Shown here: in pieces, positions 1 through 9,487 of the stretch
How the letters are laid out: each line of letters starts with the position of its first letter
Numbering within the stretch: the first letter of the stretch is position 1
The notes under the pieces: generated by a model
Database searches by the model: none
Seen by the model: the letters and a program-made list of their open reading frames with translations, nothing else
Told to the model about the DNA's origin: nothing
Assembly (NCBI GenBank): GCA_031002005.1
Contig: CM061914.1
Span: 188,126,685 to 188,190,684 of the forward strand
DNA length: 64,000 nt
From: Vandiemenella viatica
Lineage: Eukaryota; Arthropoda; Insecta; Orthoptera; Morabidae
Reading direction: 5' to 3'
Program-made: the position numbers and the translations under genes

Positions 1-1540
1 GTGAGAAGATGATATTTATGTTAAAATCAGTTGGAATTTCCCCTGTTTCATAACTATTTGATATCAGCTTCAATAATCTATCAATTCCTCCTTCTCCTAG
101 GGATTTAAGAAGTTCTGCAGGGATCTCATCAATTCCAACCACCTTATTTGCTTTCAAGTCATTCAGAGCTTTATTAAATTCTGTCCTCAAAAAAGGATCT
201 CCTAAGTCATCAATGTTGACATCGCCTTCCTTTTCCATTACGCTATTGTTCAAGTCGTCCCCATCATACAGTTTCTCAATGTATTCCTTCCATCTGTTAG
301 CTCTAACGTATGAGCTTAAAAGAGTTTTCCCATCGCCAGCTTGAATGTTCACTCCTCTTTTCTTCATTTCTCAAAAATTCTGTTTGATCTTCCTATACGC
401 AACATCTAATTTACCTACGACCATTTCCTTTTCTACTTCTTCACACTTTTCTTGTAGCCATTTTTCTTTTGCTATTTTGCATTTCCTATTTATTTGATTT
501 CTAAACTGCCTGTAATGTTCTCTTCCTGCTTCATCCTGAGCATTTTTGTACCTTCTCCTCAGTTCCATAAGTTCCAAAATTTCTTCTGTGATCCAAGGTT
601 TTCGGGCAGCTTGGTCCATAAAACCTAATGTTTCTTTGCAAGCTTTCATTATTTCGGTCTTTAATACGTTCCATTCATCCTCGGTTGAGCTCCTTTCAGA
701 GTTGCTTCTTAGACCTAAGTCTACCATATCTGCAAATTTTTCTCTCGTACTAGATTGTTTCAGTTTATTCACTTCCAGTCTGTTCTGTTTATGCTGCTTC
801 CTTATTCACTTGAATTTCAACTTGCAGTTCATCAATATCACATTATGGTCAGAGTCTATGTCTGCTCCCGGGTACTCTTTACAGTTCAGTACTTGATTCC
901 TGAATCTCTGTTTGACCATGATATATTCTAGCTGATATTTGCCTGTATCCCCAGGACGTTTCCAGGTTTATATCCGTCTTGCATGGTTCTTAAACAGTGT
1001 GTTTGCCACTACTAGCTTATATCTTTCACAAAATTCTAATAACCTGCTTCCTCGTTCATTTCTTTCTCCTAGACCAAAACTTTCTACAGTATTCCCCTCT
1101 TTTCCTTCTCCAACTATCACATTAGAATCACCCATGATTATTAGATTTTCCTCCCCCTTCACATATTGGATTAATTCTTTAATTTCAGCGTATATTTTTT
1201 CTATTTCTTCGTCATCTTCCTGTGACGTTGGCATATATACTTGTACTAATGTGGTTGGAACGGGCTTAGTTTCTAACCTCATAAAAATAATCCTGTCACT
1301 AATTTTTTCATAATAATTCACTCGTTCCCTACTTTCTTATTCATTACAAATCTTACACCAATGACTCCATTGACAGCTTGTGTGCTAATTATCCTGTGTT
1401 CCCCAGACCAGAAATCCTGTGCGTCCTTCCATTTAATCTCGCTAATCCCAACAACATCTAACTTAAGTCGTTCCATTCCCATTTTTAAGTTTTCTAATCT
1501 TCCTGCCCTATTCAGACTTCTAACATTCCACGCTCCGACG
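1..1540 (-). mobile_element. LINE-a second copy, 5' half (endonuclease to early RT), broken
   Basis: Minus-strand non-LTR retrotransposon fragment entering from the left edge. Broken frames give the endonuclease part (LIIMGDSN near 1,135, corresponding to LIIMGDWN in copy C) and then a basic linker region rich in Lys and Glu (about 371-772). The product type is the endonuclease-reverse transcriptase often mis-annotated as craniofacial development protein 2-like. It matches 44,979-46,519 of copy C base by base apart from scattered substitutions and indels. Several frameshifts and stops make it a pseudogene. Its 5' end is cut off at 1,540, where it joins plus-strand LINE-a sequence through a deletion. 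Confidence 0.85.
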
Positions 1541-2664
1541 GAAGCAATTGTTGCACTGAGATTAATATTATAAAAGATAGAAAGGCAAAAAAACGTATTT
1601 AGGTTTCATATATATTGAAAAAGCATTTGATAATGTTAAATGGGAGAAGATGTTCGAGATTCTCAGAAAAATAGGTATAAAATACAGAGATAGGCGGCTA
1701 ATATGGAATTTTTACAAAAATGAAATGGCTGTAATAAAAATTGGAAAGAAACTAGAAGAAGCAGCAATACGTAAAGGAGTCGGACTAGGCTGTGCCCTGT
1801 CTCCCATAATTTTGAATGTTTATATTCAAGAATCACTTGATAAGATTAGGGACAAAATTGATGTTGGGATAAAGATACAGCGAAAACTAGTACCATAAAT
1901 ATGATTCGATTCGCAGATGACATTGTGATAGTAACAGAAAGTGAAGAGGATCTTCAGAAAATTTTGGAAACAATGGGGAAGGAGTACAATATGAAATTTA
2001 ATAAAGCGAAGACGAAAGTCATGGCATGCGGGAAAGATAAAAATTCGAAAATTAAAATTAATGGAGAAGCATTGGAGGATGTGCTGCCTAGGAAGCAAAA
2101 TTCACAAAAAATGGAAGAAGCAAGAATGTAATAAAGTGCTGGATTGCAGAAGCAAAAATAGCGACCAACAAAAAAAAACAAAAATTTTTACATCAAATAA
2201 TATCAGTTGGACAAAGAGGAAGAGACTATTAAAAGCTTATGTCTGGAGTATTGCCCTGTATGGATGTGACACCTGGACAGTTGGTAAAAGAAGATAAAAG
2301 AAGATTAATTTCGTTTGAGCAATGGTGCTACAGAAGGATGATAAAGATTAGCTGGAGGGGACAAGATTACTAATGAGGAAATTTTTGAGAAGGCGGGAGA
2401 GTTTAACTCTATATGGAAGAGAATAAAATCGCGGAGGACAGTATTAATTGGACATATCTTAAGACATGAGAGCTTATTAAAAACAATTCTGGAGGTAATG
2501 GTAGAAGGAAAGAGATATCGAGGAAGACTACGTTTAAAATACATCGAGCAGTTTAATGGGTGATGTTGGCTGCAGGAGATATAGAGGAGGGCAGAGAATA
2601 GAGCTGAATGGAAGACCGCCGCAGATCAATCCCAGGATTGACTGCCGTAGAAGAAGAAGAAGAC
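1541..2664 (+). mobile_element. LINE-a first copy, RT domain to 3' end, broken
   Basis: Plus-strand reverse-transcriptase remnant. Visible are the motif A region (EKAFDNVKW-like, about 1,619-1,650), a GLGCALSPIILNVY segment (about 1,784), the catalytic MIRFADDIVIV (from 1,901) and a C-terminal WSIALYGCDTW / RRMIKISWRG segment (2,240-2,360). Stops and frameshifts separate the blocks. It ends at a GAA-rich tail near 2,650. Equivalents lie at 25,970-26,873 and 46,974-48,315, so it belongs to the repeated unit. Confidence 0.85.
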
Positions 2665-2719
2665 GATAATTAGTTTTCTCTGAGTTTGCTACGAGTTTCA
2701 GGCTACAACGGAAGTATCG

Positions 2720-3472
2720 TACTTTATGTTATTTTGGCTTGGTTCGCTGAGTGGCAACTTACTCTAAATTGTAAAAAAGTACAAGACAACGAACAAAAAG
2801 AATCCAATTGATCAGAAATACGAGTTAAACAATACTGTCATTGATATGGTCGATTCTATGAAATATTTGGGAGTAACAGTACAAAGGAACATGAAATAGG
2901 ACATACACATTAATTCGTTAGTAGGTAGAGCAAATTCTAGGCTGCGATTCATAGGTCGAATCTTCAAAAATTGTAATGAACAAACAAAGAACATAGCGTA
3001 CAAATCTCTTGTGCGTCCACATTTGGATTATTGTTGTGCCATTTGGGACCCGTTTCGTAAGGGGTTGATCGGAAGTACAGAGAAAGTACAGAGAAGAGCC
3101 GCTCTATTCTTGCCCGCTTGCTACAGTCCTTATGAAAGCGTCACAGAAATGATTAGTAGATTAGGCTGGGAGTCTCTGGTAGATAGACGACATACTTTTC
3201 GTTTAAACTTATTGGTAAACATGCGTACTCCCCACTTTCACTTTTGAGTGTAGTGAAATACTTCTTCCACCAACCTGTTTGAGTCGGAAGGACAGGAAAG
3301 ATAAAATTAGAGAAATAAGGTGCCGGACTGATTCTTATATGAATTCTTTTTTCCCTCGTACCATTAGGGATTGGAATGCACAGCAAAGAGATTACCTTTG
3401 GTGCTGAGCACCCTCTGCCACCCACAATTTTGTAAATTGCAGATTATATATGTAGATGTAGATGTATGTAGA
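2720..3472 (+). mobile_element. LINE-b, 5'-truncated, RT C-terminus and TGTAGA tail
   Basis: 5'-truncated non-LTR retrotransposon. The translated pieces include MKYLGVTVQRNMK, RPHLDYCCAIWDPFRKG and the C-terminal FPRTIRDWNAQQRDYLW. These are the thumb and C-terminal region found after the FADD motif in the longer copy at 17,937-18,788. It ends in a repeated TGTAGA/TGTAGATG tail. Stops (for example TAG in the NMKWDIHIN segment, about 2,898) show it is dead. The same insertion is present in copies B and C, so it predates the duplication. Confidence 0.85.
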
Positions 3473-3523
3473 TGCTGTGGAGGATTTAAAAGCAACTACG
3501 TGTAGCACTAGTATGCCTAAAGT

Positions 3524-3631
3524 ATGGATATCGGAATCATTTGTAATTCGGTAGTAATTAATGAGTTTCTCAATGTCACAGTTGATGGAGAGATTATGTA
3601 TTGCGACATGTACAACAAAGTGGTGAGTTGA
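3524..3631 (+). other. Conserved 35-codon reading frame, possible lone exon
   Basis: An ATG frame of 35 codons (MDIGIICNSVVINEFLNVTV...) lies between LINE-b and the SINE head. In copies B (about 27,726) and C (about 49,165) the frame stays open with only a few substitutions. It runs into AAA-GTG|GTGAGT, a good splice-donor consensus near 3,623, so it could be a duplicated coding exon. The copies are so recent that an open 108-bp frame could persist by chance. No family recognised. The rest of 3,473-3,840 shows nothing I can name. Confidence 0.2.
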
Positions 3632-3842
3632 ATATAAAACTGTTTTGAGTTATTTATTAGCGAGCCTGTCGAAGCCACGTTAGCAGATCTGTGATCAGCG
3701 TGTTCACGTGATTGCTCTCATGCCCTCTGCCCTTTTCTTCATGTCGTTGAAGTTTCTGTTTATCTTTAATGCTATCTGTGATCTTTCACCTCCTTCTTCT
3801 ACTCACTCTCCTAGTCCTTCCAAGGCGTCTCTTGACAAGCAC

Positions 3843-3929
3843 CGAGTGTGGTGGTGTAACGGCTAGTGTTCTGGCCTCGCATTCGGGAGGACGGCGGTTC
3901 GAATCCCCGTCCGGGCATCCAGATTTGGA
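3843..3929 (+). mobile_element. tRNA-derived SINE head
   Basis: The sequence has a tRNA-like A box (TGGTGTAACGGCTAG) and a B box (GGTTCGAATCC, 3,896-3,906) with the expected spacing. It matches the 5' end of the full SINEs on the minus strand at 9,252-9,487 and 37,653-37,887. The similarity stops after CAGATTTGG, so the SINE body is missing. The ends do not pair as an acceptor stem, so it is not a working tRNA gene. Present in all three copies. Confidence 0.75.
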
Positions 3930-4283
3930 GCAAACAGAAATTCTTCAAATTTTTTATAGTGAACTTTACGGGTCAAATACAAGTCAAGTTTGTAAATCAG
4001 CAAGTTAGAGTCTACGACCTTTGAAACAATTATACTATAGCGCGATCATCCCATTACGTGTTTAACACCTAAGTCTATTAATACTTCTGATATCTTCAAG
4101 CACAGGAGATTATATTCACCCTGATGGTGAAACACTGCTCAAGTTTGTATTTGTTCAGATCAGGTCAACCTGTCAACCCTAAAAAGTGGAAATATTATAG
4201 ACCTGTGACGATACCCAAAAGTCGGTCAAGGGCTTACACTAGTGTTAAATAAAGTTTTTCAAATAGTTTCCATTGGTATGCGT

Positions 4284-4289
4284 TTTATT
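4284..4289 (-). promoter_or_regulatory. Polyadenylation signal of peptide gene copy A
   Basis: AATAAA on the minus strand, about 140 nt beyond the stop codon of the proline-rich peptide frame. Conserved at the same distance in copies B (31,710-31,715) and C (49,934-49,939). It supports a single-exon gene with a short 3' UTR. Confidence 0.5.
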
Positions 4290-4427
4290 GAGATATTTTA
4301 GTAGGATACAAGTTAGTAACACACATATCTTTCATAACAATCACATTGATGACGTGATAATCAGGGTAAGAGCCATTTTGTCGTTAGGTTAACCGCCTGT
4401 GGAATCTTCGCCGATCCGCTTTCTAGT

Positions 4428-4694
4428 TCACTGTGTTTCGTAATGGACGGCATGCCTGCGGAATTGCTGTGGCCCCTGGCTGAAGTAAGGAGGTTGGCTT
4501 TGGTGTGGGAATAGGCTCGGGGTTGGGAGTGGGCATGGTGGGGTATGGCTGTGCTGATCTGGGTCGAACTCATATCCCGCGCTGGGGTTGAAGCTGAATT
4601 GACTTCCTCCTGGTGGTCGGGGAACCTTCTGGCAGGCGACGGCAGTCACCATCAGAACCAGAGCAGCGATCTTCATCATCAGATGTGACGACAT
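4428..4694 (-). CDS. Secreted proline-rich peptide, copy A (frame-swapped middle)
   Basis: 88-residue frame. It begins MSSHLMMK, followed by a hydrophobic signal-peptide core (KIAALVLMVTAVAC) with likely cleavage before Gln22. Then come a conserved KVPRPPGGSQFSFNP block, a proline-rich middle and the C-terminal tail QQFRRHAVHYETQ, whose Arg-Arg could be a processing site. Compared with copies B and C, one G is missing at about 4,560 and one base is added at about 4,508. Residues 46 to about 62 are therefore read in another frame (QHSHTPPCPLPTPSL), after which the normal frame returns. The middle stays proline-rich but gains a Cys and loses the acidic/Tyr pattern. The ATG at 4,694 was chosen because it is the first ATG after the TATA box. 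I do not recognise the family. A secreted immune effector or structural secreted peptide is possible, but function is inferred only from architecture. Confidence 0.65.
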   Translation of the reverse strand: MSSHLMMKIAALVLMVTAVACQKVPRPPGGSQFSFNPSAGYEFDPDQHSHTPPCPLPTPSLFPHQSQPPYFSQGPQQFRRHAVHYETQ

Positions 4695-4776
4695 CTCACT
4701 GGGTGGTAGGGAAGCTCTGGAAGAGTAAGCAAGAAGTAGTATTCTCAGATGATCAGAACAGTTTTTACATTTAATA

Positions 4777-4784
4777 CTTATATA
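4777..4784 (-). promoter_or_regulatory. TATA box of peptide gene copy A
   Basis: TATATAAG on the minus strand, about 85 bp upstream of the ATG, leaving room for a 5' UTR of about 50 nt. Identical in copies B and C. Confidence 0.55.
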
Positions 4785-4872
4785 ACCCGTTCTTTATGGA
4801 TTTTACAAACTCTGATTATGACCTGGCATATCATTAATTACTTCCTTTAACTCTTCCGTTTATCAGATGATA

Positions 4873-4903
4873 TGCACCAATAGGGAGTCAGCCGATTGGT
4901 GCA
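4873..4903. promoter_or_regulatory. Inverted CCAAT-box pair upstream of peptide gene
   Basis: TGCACCAAT (4,873-4,881) and its exact reverse complement ATTGGTGCA (4,895-4,903) flank a 13-bp spacer, about 90-120 bp upstream of the TATA box. Copies B and C keep the pair except for the last base (CG instead of CA). A GGGAGGTGTCCC motif follows at 4,912-4,923. It resembles but does not match the insect kappaB consensus. Confidence 0.4.
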
Positions 4904-5069
4904 TGGTCGGTGGGAGGTGTCCCTGCAAGGAACCAGTTAGAGATCAGGACTCGAATATATTCGGGGCTGTCCAAGATTGGAAGGATAATACTGCAACCGC
5001 AGATACCTTACATCTTGTTCTACATTATGGCAAAATTTTATTTTAGTAAAAGTATCACCATATTTTAGA

Positions 5070-5395
5070 TTTAATTTAATTTAATTGAAATGGAGCTCAC
5101 GCTCCGGTGACAATTTCCCTAAAAACCCATCTTCCATAGTTTCCTACACCCACCTACCTACGTTTGCCCTCTACAAATTTTAACTTTAAATTCTTTCAAC
5201 GTTCTCGGTAAGTTGTACATCATTTCTCTTGGTAACTTATTCCAGTTCCTGACACCCTTACGTAATAAAGAGAATCTTCCCACACCCTTGTGCCTGAAAT
5301 CGAGTGCCAGCTCGTGGTCTTGGTCATCTTTTCCCTTCCATGCACTACTTTTCATACCTACTCCAATATCTTTCCATGCCTCATCGCCAGTATAT
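5070..5395 (-). mobile_element. LINE-c 3' fragment
   Basis: Minus-strand C-terminus of a non-LTR retrotransposon frame: SSAWKGKDDQDHELALDFRH, then KGVGRFSLLRKGVRNWNKLP, then a TTTAA-repeat tail at 5,070-5,086. The 5' side stops abruptly at GTATAT (5,395), where a mariner-like sequence begins. Equivalents are at 32,578-32,900 and 50,719-51,038. Confidence 0.8.
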
Positions 5396-5660
5396 CGGGC
5401 ATCTCGGCCCTATATTATGGTCACCAAGATCACCGGACCTGAATCCCTTGGATTTTTTTTTTCCCAATTGGGGCTCACTAAAATTTTAGTTTACCCGAAG
5501 GAGGTAACTTCGAATACACAGCTGTGTGACAAAACAAAAACAGCTGTGAACACACAAACCACAAAGGTTATGCTCCCCGAATAGAAAGATCGTTTATCAA
5601 AAGATATAGGGCGTGCCTATGAGCAAATGGCAGCCACTTTCAACGAATGTAATTAACGAA
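5396..5660 (+). pseudogene. mariner/Tc1-like transposase C-terminal remnant
   Basis: Plus-strand translation contains SPRSPDLNPLDFFF followed by a GSLK segment and LVYPKEVTSNTQL after frame changes. The SPDLNPLDFF block with downstream LK-LVY is typical of the third catalytic Asp region of mariner-type DDE/D transposases. Only the last ~80 codons remain, with frameshifts around a poly-T run near 5,455. Shared by all copies (32,901-33,150 and 51,039-51,300). Confidence 0.6.
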
Positions 5661-6134
5661 ATAAATAATATTACTTGCATTTATTCTGTCTATTATTTGT
5701 ATGCACACCTTAGCAAAAACCTCATTATCATCATTTTTTTTTTACAAAATGTTTAAAAAGCACAATGGTGTCTTTAGCCGATTGAACTACCCGTAAAACA
5801 ATCGTTTTAAAAGAAGAATAAAATAATCATACCTTTTAAGATTTTTATAAGGTATTTTTAAAGTTTTAAGGAAAAAAATAATACTGTTTTAGATGACACA
5901 AATATCATTGAGTATTTTAAAGAGATCCAGGGTTCAAACAGACTTAATTTGTAGAAATGGCATGGAGTCACATGTTTCTAAAAAATATTTAAAAGAATCA
6001 ACATCTCGAAAATGGTGATACTTTTATTAAAATAAAATTTTGTCATGTACTAGGAAGGATTATCCTTCCATTTGTGGACAGTTCGGTATGTTACCTTGGT
6101 CCGCTACACATAAAGCTAATAACAAAAAAAAAAA
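5661..6134. other. AT-rich stretch, nothing recognised
   Basis: No frame or terminal repeat seen. Conserved in all three copies as part of the duplicated segment. Confidence 0.5.
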
Positions 6135-6830
6135 AGTATCTCAAGATTATAAGGTGGGAATGCTTGTTGACGACTTGAAATGAAAATATCCTGGAATAAT
6201 AGTTTATAATTAGCTCAACTGGGCAGCACACATTGGACGCGTAATAGGAAAAGGTTTCAGAATCCTTCACTAGTTGAAGCAGTGCTGACGGGATCTACGA
6301 GAGGATAAAGGAATAGGGTTATATAACTTTGGTCAGAACGTTGCTTGAATATGGAGGTGTAGCATGGGACCCGCATTTTGGGTACAAAATACGGGAATTG
6401 GAGGGGTTAAAAGAATTGCTGCTAGATTTGTCTCTTTAAATTACCGCAGAACACAATCCGTAACAAATATAATAAAAGAGCTGGAATACGATTCATTGGA
6501 AGACAGGAGGAGGGTGAAGATAGTCACGTGATTGTACCAGGCGTATTTTTGTGATGAGGCGTGGAAAGATTTTGGCGTAAGAATTAAAAGTGAGCCATGG
6601 GAGGGTAAAGATGACCATGATCACAAGCTGGAACTCGATTTCAGGCACAAGGGTGTGGGAAGATTCTCTTTTTTAGGTAAGGGTGTCAGGGATTGGAATG
6701 AGTTACCAAAAGAATTGATGAATAATTTTCCAAAAACCATGAAACTATTTAAAGTTGAAATTTGTAGTTCGTAAATATAGGTTGGTACAGGAAAGGGAGA
6801 TAAATGGGTGTGTAGGGCGATAAATCTTGG
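6135..6830 (+). mobile_element. LINE-c fragment, plus orientation
   Basis: Degraded LINE-c in the opposite orientation to 5,070-5,395. Readable blocks correspond to NWAAHIGRVIGKGF, then LLEYGGVAWDPHFGYKI, then VKIVT..YQAYFCDEAWKDFGVRIK and KGVGRFSFLGKGVRDWNELP (ending 6,774). Stops and frameshifts separate the blocks. The copy at 52,024-52,434 is more open. Confidence 0.8.
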
Positions 6831-7002
6831 TGTTTTGGAGGAGAAACCTCCTAAATTCTGAAGGACGCTAAGCTTTAATCACCACACCTCCTTCAGTAAT
6901 GGATTGATGATTCTGTCTTAGTTGGGAAGGAACATGGAGCGTTGAAGATGATTGTTTCCATCTGCCTGCAAAACTTATGACTTCTATTTTGTTTGATAAG
7001 GA

Positions 7003-7243
7003 TCTTTTTTTTTTTTTTTTTGCTTATGAATCTATGCCTCATCGACGTCGGTGTAATTAGAAGCAGGAAATGACAGGGGACAAGCAACGGGAAGGAATTC
7101 GGCCATAGCCTTTCGAAGGAAGCATTCCGGCATTCGCCTACAATTATTTGGGGAAACAAAGGAAAGTCCAAATCTGAATATCTGGTAGGGGATTCGAACC
7201 TGCGTCCTCCCTAATACAAGGACAGCGTTACCGCTACGCTCGG
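7003..7243 (-). mobile_element. SINE copy 1
   Basis: Minus-strand SINE. A poly-T run (7,003-7,020) marks its A-tail. The central block GGAAGGAATTCGGCCATAGC...GGCATTCGCC is shared with the other SINEs here. The tRNA-like head (B box GGTTCGAA reversed) ends at CGCTCGG, 7,243. It is more diverged in its head than SINE copy 2. The copy C counterpart has been fused to SINE copy 2. Confidence 0.75.
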
Positions 7244-7775
7244 TACGATAACAGTATTCCAGGTTTCTGAAATGTGTAGTTTATGAGGCAGAAGTTTGAT
7301 ACCGCCGCAAAATTACACTGCTTCATTCCGGAAAACATAACGGTTTACTGCATCTATTTAGTTTTCCACAGTAAGAGAAAAGGCGGCTTTAATTCTAAAT
7401 AAAGGAGCACATTTTACGTCATCCACAGTGACGGTAGTTCGTGGACGGTTCGAATCTGCCATTTCTTGTCACAATTTGCACCCCACAACGATTCATGATA
7501 ATCTCATATGTAACAACACATTGTAGAAAAGAAACAAACGGAAAGCACTGGCCTGCTAAGCCTGCTTCTGTATGATGAAGCTAGCAAACATATGCCGCTC
7601 ACGGTTACTCGATCCAAAGCCATATTTCTCTTCTTCTTTCCTAACGCATTTAAGTGTTGGAGTAAATCCCAAGTGCAGAGGTTTATTCCCATACTCTTGA
7701 TCTCCCTGTTCCAGAAAGGTCTTCAAAGCAACCGCACAAATAACTCCCACCCGACTCCACGACTTCGAGGGCCTC
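7244..7775. other. Stretch without recognised gene
   Basis: Shared by A and B (where LINE-c has inserted into it), deleted in C. Short open frames on both strands show no recognisable domains. Confidence 0.4.
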
Positions 7776-7778
7776 TTA

Positions 7779-8147
7779 AGGCGCATTCCCACGATCCCTT
7801 GTAACGAAGGCGAGACGGGACGGGACGGGACGGGACGAATACTCAACCACTAGCCATGGGAACAGGGCCGCCTCTGCTAGCGGAAACGAGACGCAGCTAC
7901 CCACTCTGAGTCGGTAAACATCACAGGCGTGTGTAGCGGTGCGCTGTTGCCATCGGTTTGCAGCAGCGGTGCGCACCCCTTCTGTTGCTGTAAAGTGCTC
8001 TGTGCCAAACGACACTAGGCAACGTGGAGGGGAGGTGGCGGCGAGGTAAGCTAGGACTAGCCTGCGGTCCGCGGTCGTCCCTACACTTCGGCTAATGAGG
8101 TCCCGTCCCGTCTCTCCTCGCTTACAAGGGATCGTGGGAATGCGCCT
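7779..8147. mobile_element. Harbinger-type MITE (H1), copy A
   Basis: A 369-bp element with inverted ends beginning AGGCGCATTCCCACGATCCC, flanked by TTA on both sides (7,776-7,778 and 8,148-8,150). A 3-bp TWA target duplication is the signature of the PIF/Harbinger superfamily. It has internal GACGG/GGACG tandem runs, is GC-rich and has no frame of its own. Related copies are at 36,187-36,555 and 23,904-24,205 (flanked by TAA). Confidence 0.8.
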
Positions 8148-8150
8148 TTA

Positions 8151-8884
8151 GGCTGCGTGTCACGGTGCTTGTTGACTGGAACGAGTGCACTGTCTAGGGT
8201 GCGCGCGCAGTACTGGATAGTCCACTCTCCTCGTGGGAACAGAATCAACACAGTCAGCTAGCTGGGTATAGCGGACACGGTTCACGACCAACTATTGGCG
8301 TGCGAGTTCAGCAATCAAGATGGCGACAACTAACAAGTCGCGTAAGCGGAGTGAAGCAGAGGCATCAAAATCTTTAGAACTGCTTGAAAGTGAGGAAATT
8401 CCGTGGAATTTTAAGCATAAAAAATATAAGAACAAGGATTCTAGAGACCATACTATCAAAAAAATTGCTTCATAATGGCCTCATTTTTTACGTATCGGCA
8501 AAAATATTTCGCAACAGCTCTTCAAATTGAGAAACAGTTAGTCTTAAATGATGTAGCGCTTTACATTTTCACTTGTAACGTCATTAAAAATAAAAATAAA
8601 GATGTTCAAGCATTTAAAGCGTTTCTTTTTTATATCCACTCTTTTAAGAATTTTATACGTTTTATTTTGTTATTATTTATATCATTCAACATTATAATTA
8701 ACAATTTAGCTACCATGTTAATTCCTTTTTGTAATATGCACTAACTTTCAAGAAGGACTATAGGACTGTCCGACAGTGGACTGTCTTTTAATTATTACTA
8801 GCATGCTAGTTCACTCTATTTCCCCCACCACCGACACTCCAGTCAACTGTCGTTCCAGTCAACTCGTAACGTGTAAACACGTCC
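8151..8884. mobile_element. Second TIR element (H2), copy A
   Basis: A 734-bp segment bounded by imperfect inverted ends. The left side is GGCTGCGTGT-CACGGTGC...GTTGACTGGAACGA. The right side in reverse complement is GGACGTGTTTACACG...GTTGACTGGAACGA. The ends abut TTA on the left and TAA on the right, so the target duplication is TA or an imperfect TWA. H1 inserted exactly at its left border. It contains the small ATG frame at 8,320. Copy B equivalent 36,559-37,285. Confidence 0.55.
8320..8475 (+). CDS. 51-codon hypothetical ORF inside H2
   Basis: ATG in a strong AAGATGGCG context opens a 51-residue frame (MATTNKSRKRSEAEASKSLE...). It is highly charged, Lys/Glu-rich and likely nuclear or DNA-binding in character. 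The upstream ~150 bp is GC-richer than its surroundings. In copy B the same frame (36,729) stops after 40 residues because of a small deletion. PIF/Harbinger elements often carry a second, DNA-binding gene, so this may be a remnant of such a first exon. That is inference. No domain is recognisable. Confidence 0.3.
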   Translation: MATTNKSRKRSEAEASKSLELLESEEIPWNFKHKKYKNKDSRDHTIKKIAS

Positions 8885-9251
8885 TAACCGCTTGGACGGA
8901 GTATTTGACTCCAGGGAATAAAAATGAAATTACAGAGCATCAGAACTGCAAGAAATACATCGAACAAGTTGCAAGGATTGTAATAACCGGAGAAAATAAC
9001 CAAGAATGTGAAGCGAAATATATAATCCGATACTGGAAGGATTGAGAAGCTGCAAGGGATAGTGTAACAAATGTAGAAACTATAAAAGGCCTAGAAGTGA
9101 CTTTGGCAGTGGTCGAAGAATGGTGGAAGTGTTGGAGACGCTGGAGTCGATTCTGGTAGTTGGAAACTGTCTAAGCGGATGCTGAAGCCTTTCTCTCCAA
9201 AATGTTACACGCCTTTCTTCTTCGTCATTCATTTGTGTTTACTCTAGTTGA

Positions 9252-9487
9252 TTTTTTTTATCTGCTTAACGTCTCTTAACAGCGAGGTCTTTAGAGACGG
9301 GAAAGGATGGGTGGCAAGGAATGGGAAGGAATTCGGCCATGGCCATTTGAAGGAAGCATCCCGGCATTTGCCTGGAGTGATTTGGGAAACCATGGAAAAT
9401 CCAAATCTGGATGCCCGGACGGGGATTCGAACCGTCGTCCTCCCGAATGCGAGGCCCGAACGCTAACCGTTACATCACCACGCTCGG
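9252..9487 (-). mobile_element. SINE copy 2, near full length
   Basis: Minus-strand SINE. The tRNA-like head (A box and B box) is at the 9,487 end. It is followed by CAGATTTGGATTTTCCATGG, a conserved central block (CCAGGCAAATGCCGGGATG) and the tail side ending at poly-T 9,252-9,259. The central block is of a kind I know from widespread insect SINEs. Confidence 0.8.

Noticed and set aside
3843..3929. Functional tRNA gene
   Set aside because: A and B boxes are present, but the acceptor ends do not pair and the same sequence is the head of the SINEs in this window.
4912..4923. Bona fide NF-kappaB site
   Set aside because: GGGAGGTGTCCC is longer than and mismatched to the insect kappaB consensus. 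Mentioned only as kappaB-like.
8776..9045. 89-codon frame conserved in A and B (also 37,177-37,446)
   Set aside because: It has no ATG in a good context, no recognisable domain, and spans the right border of H2. Conservation is explained by recent duplication.
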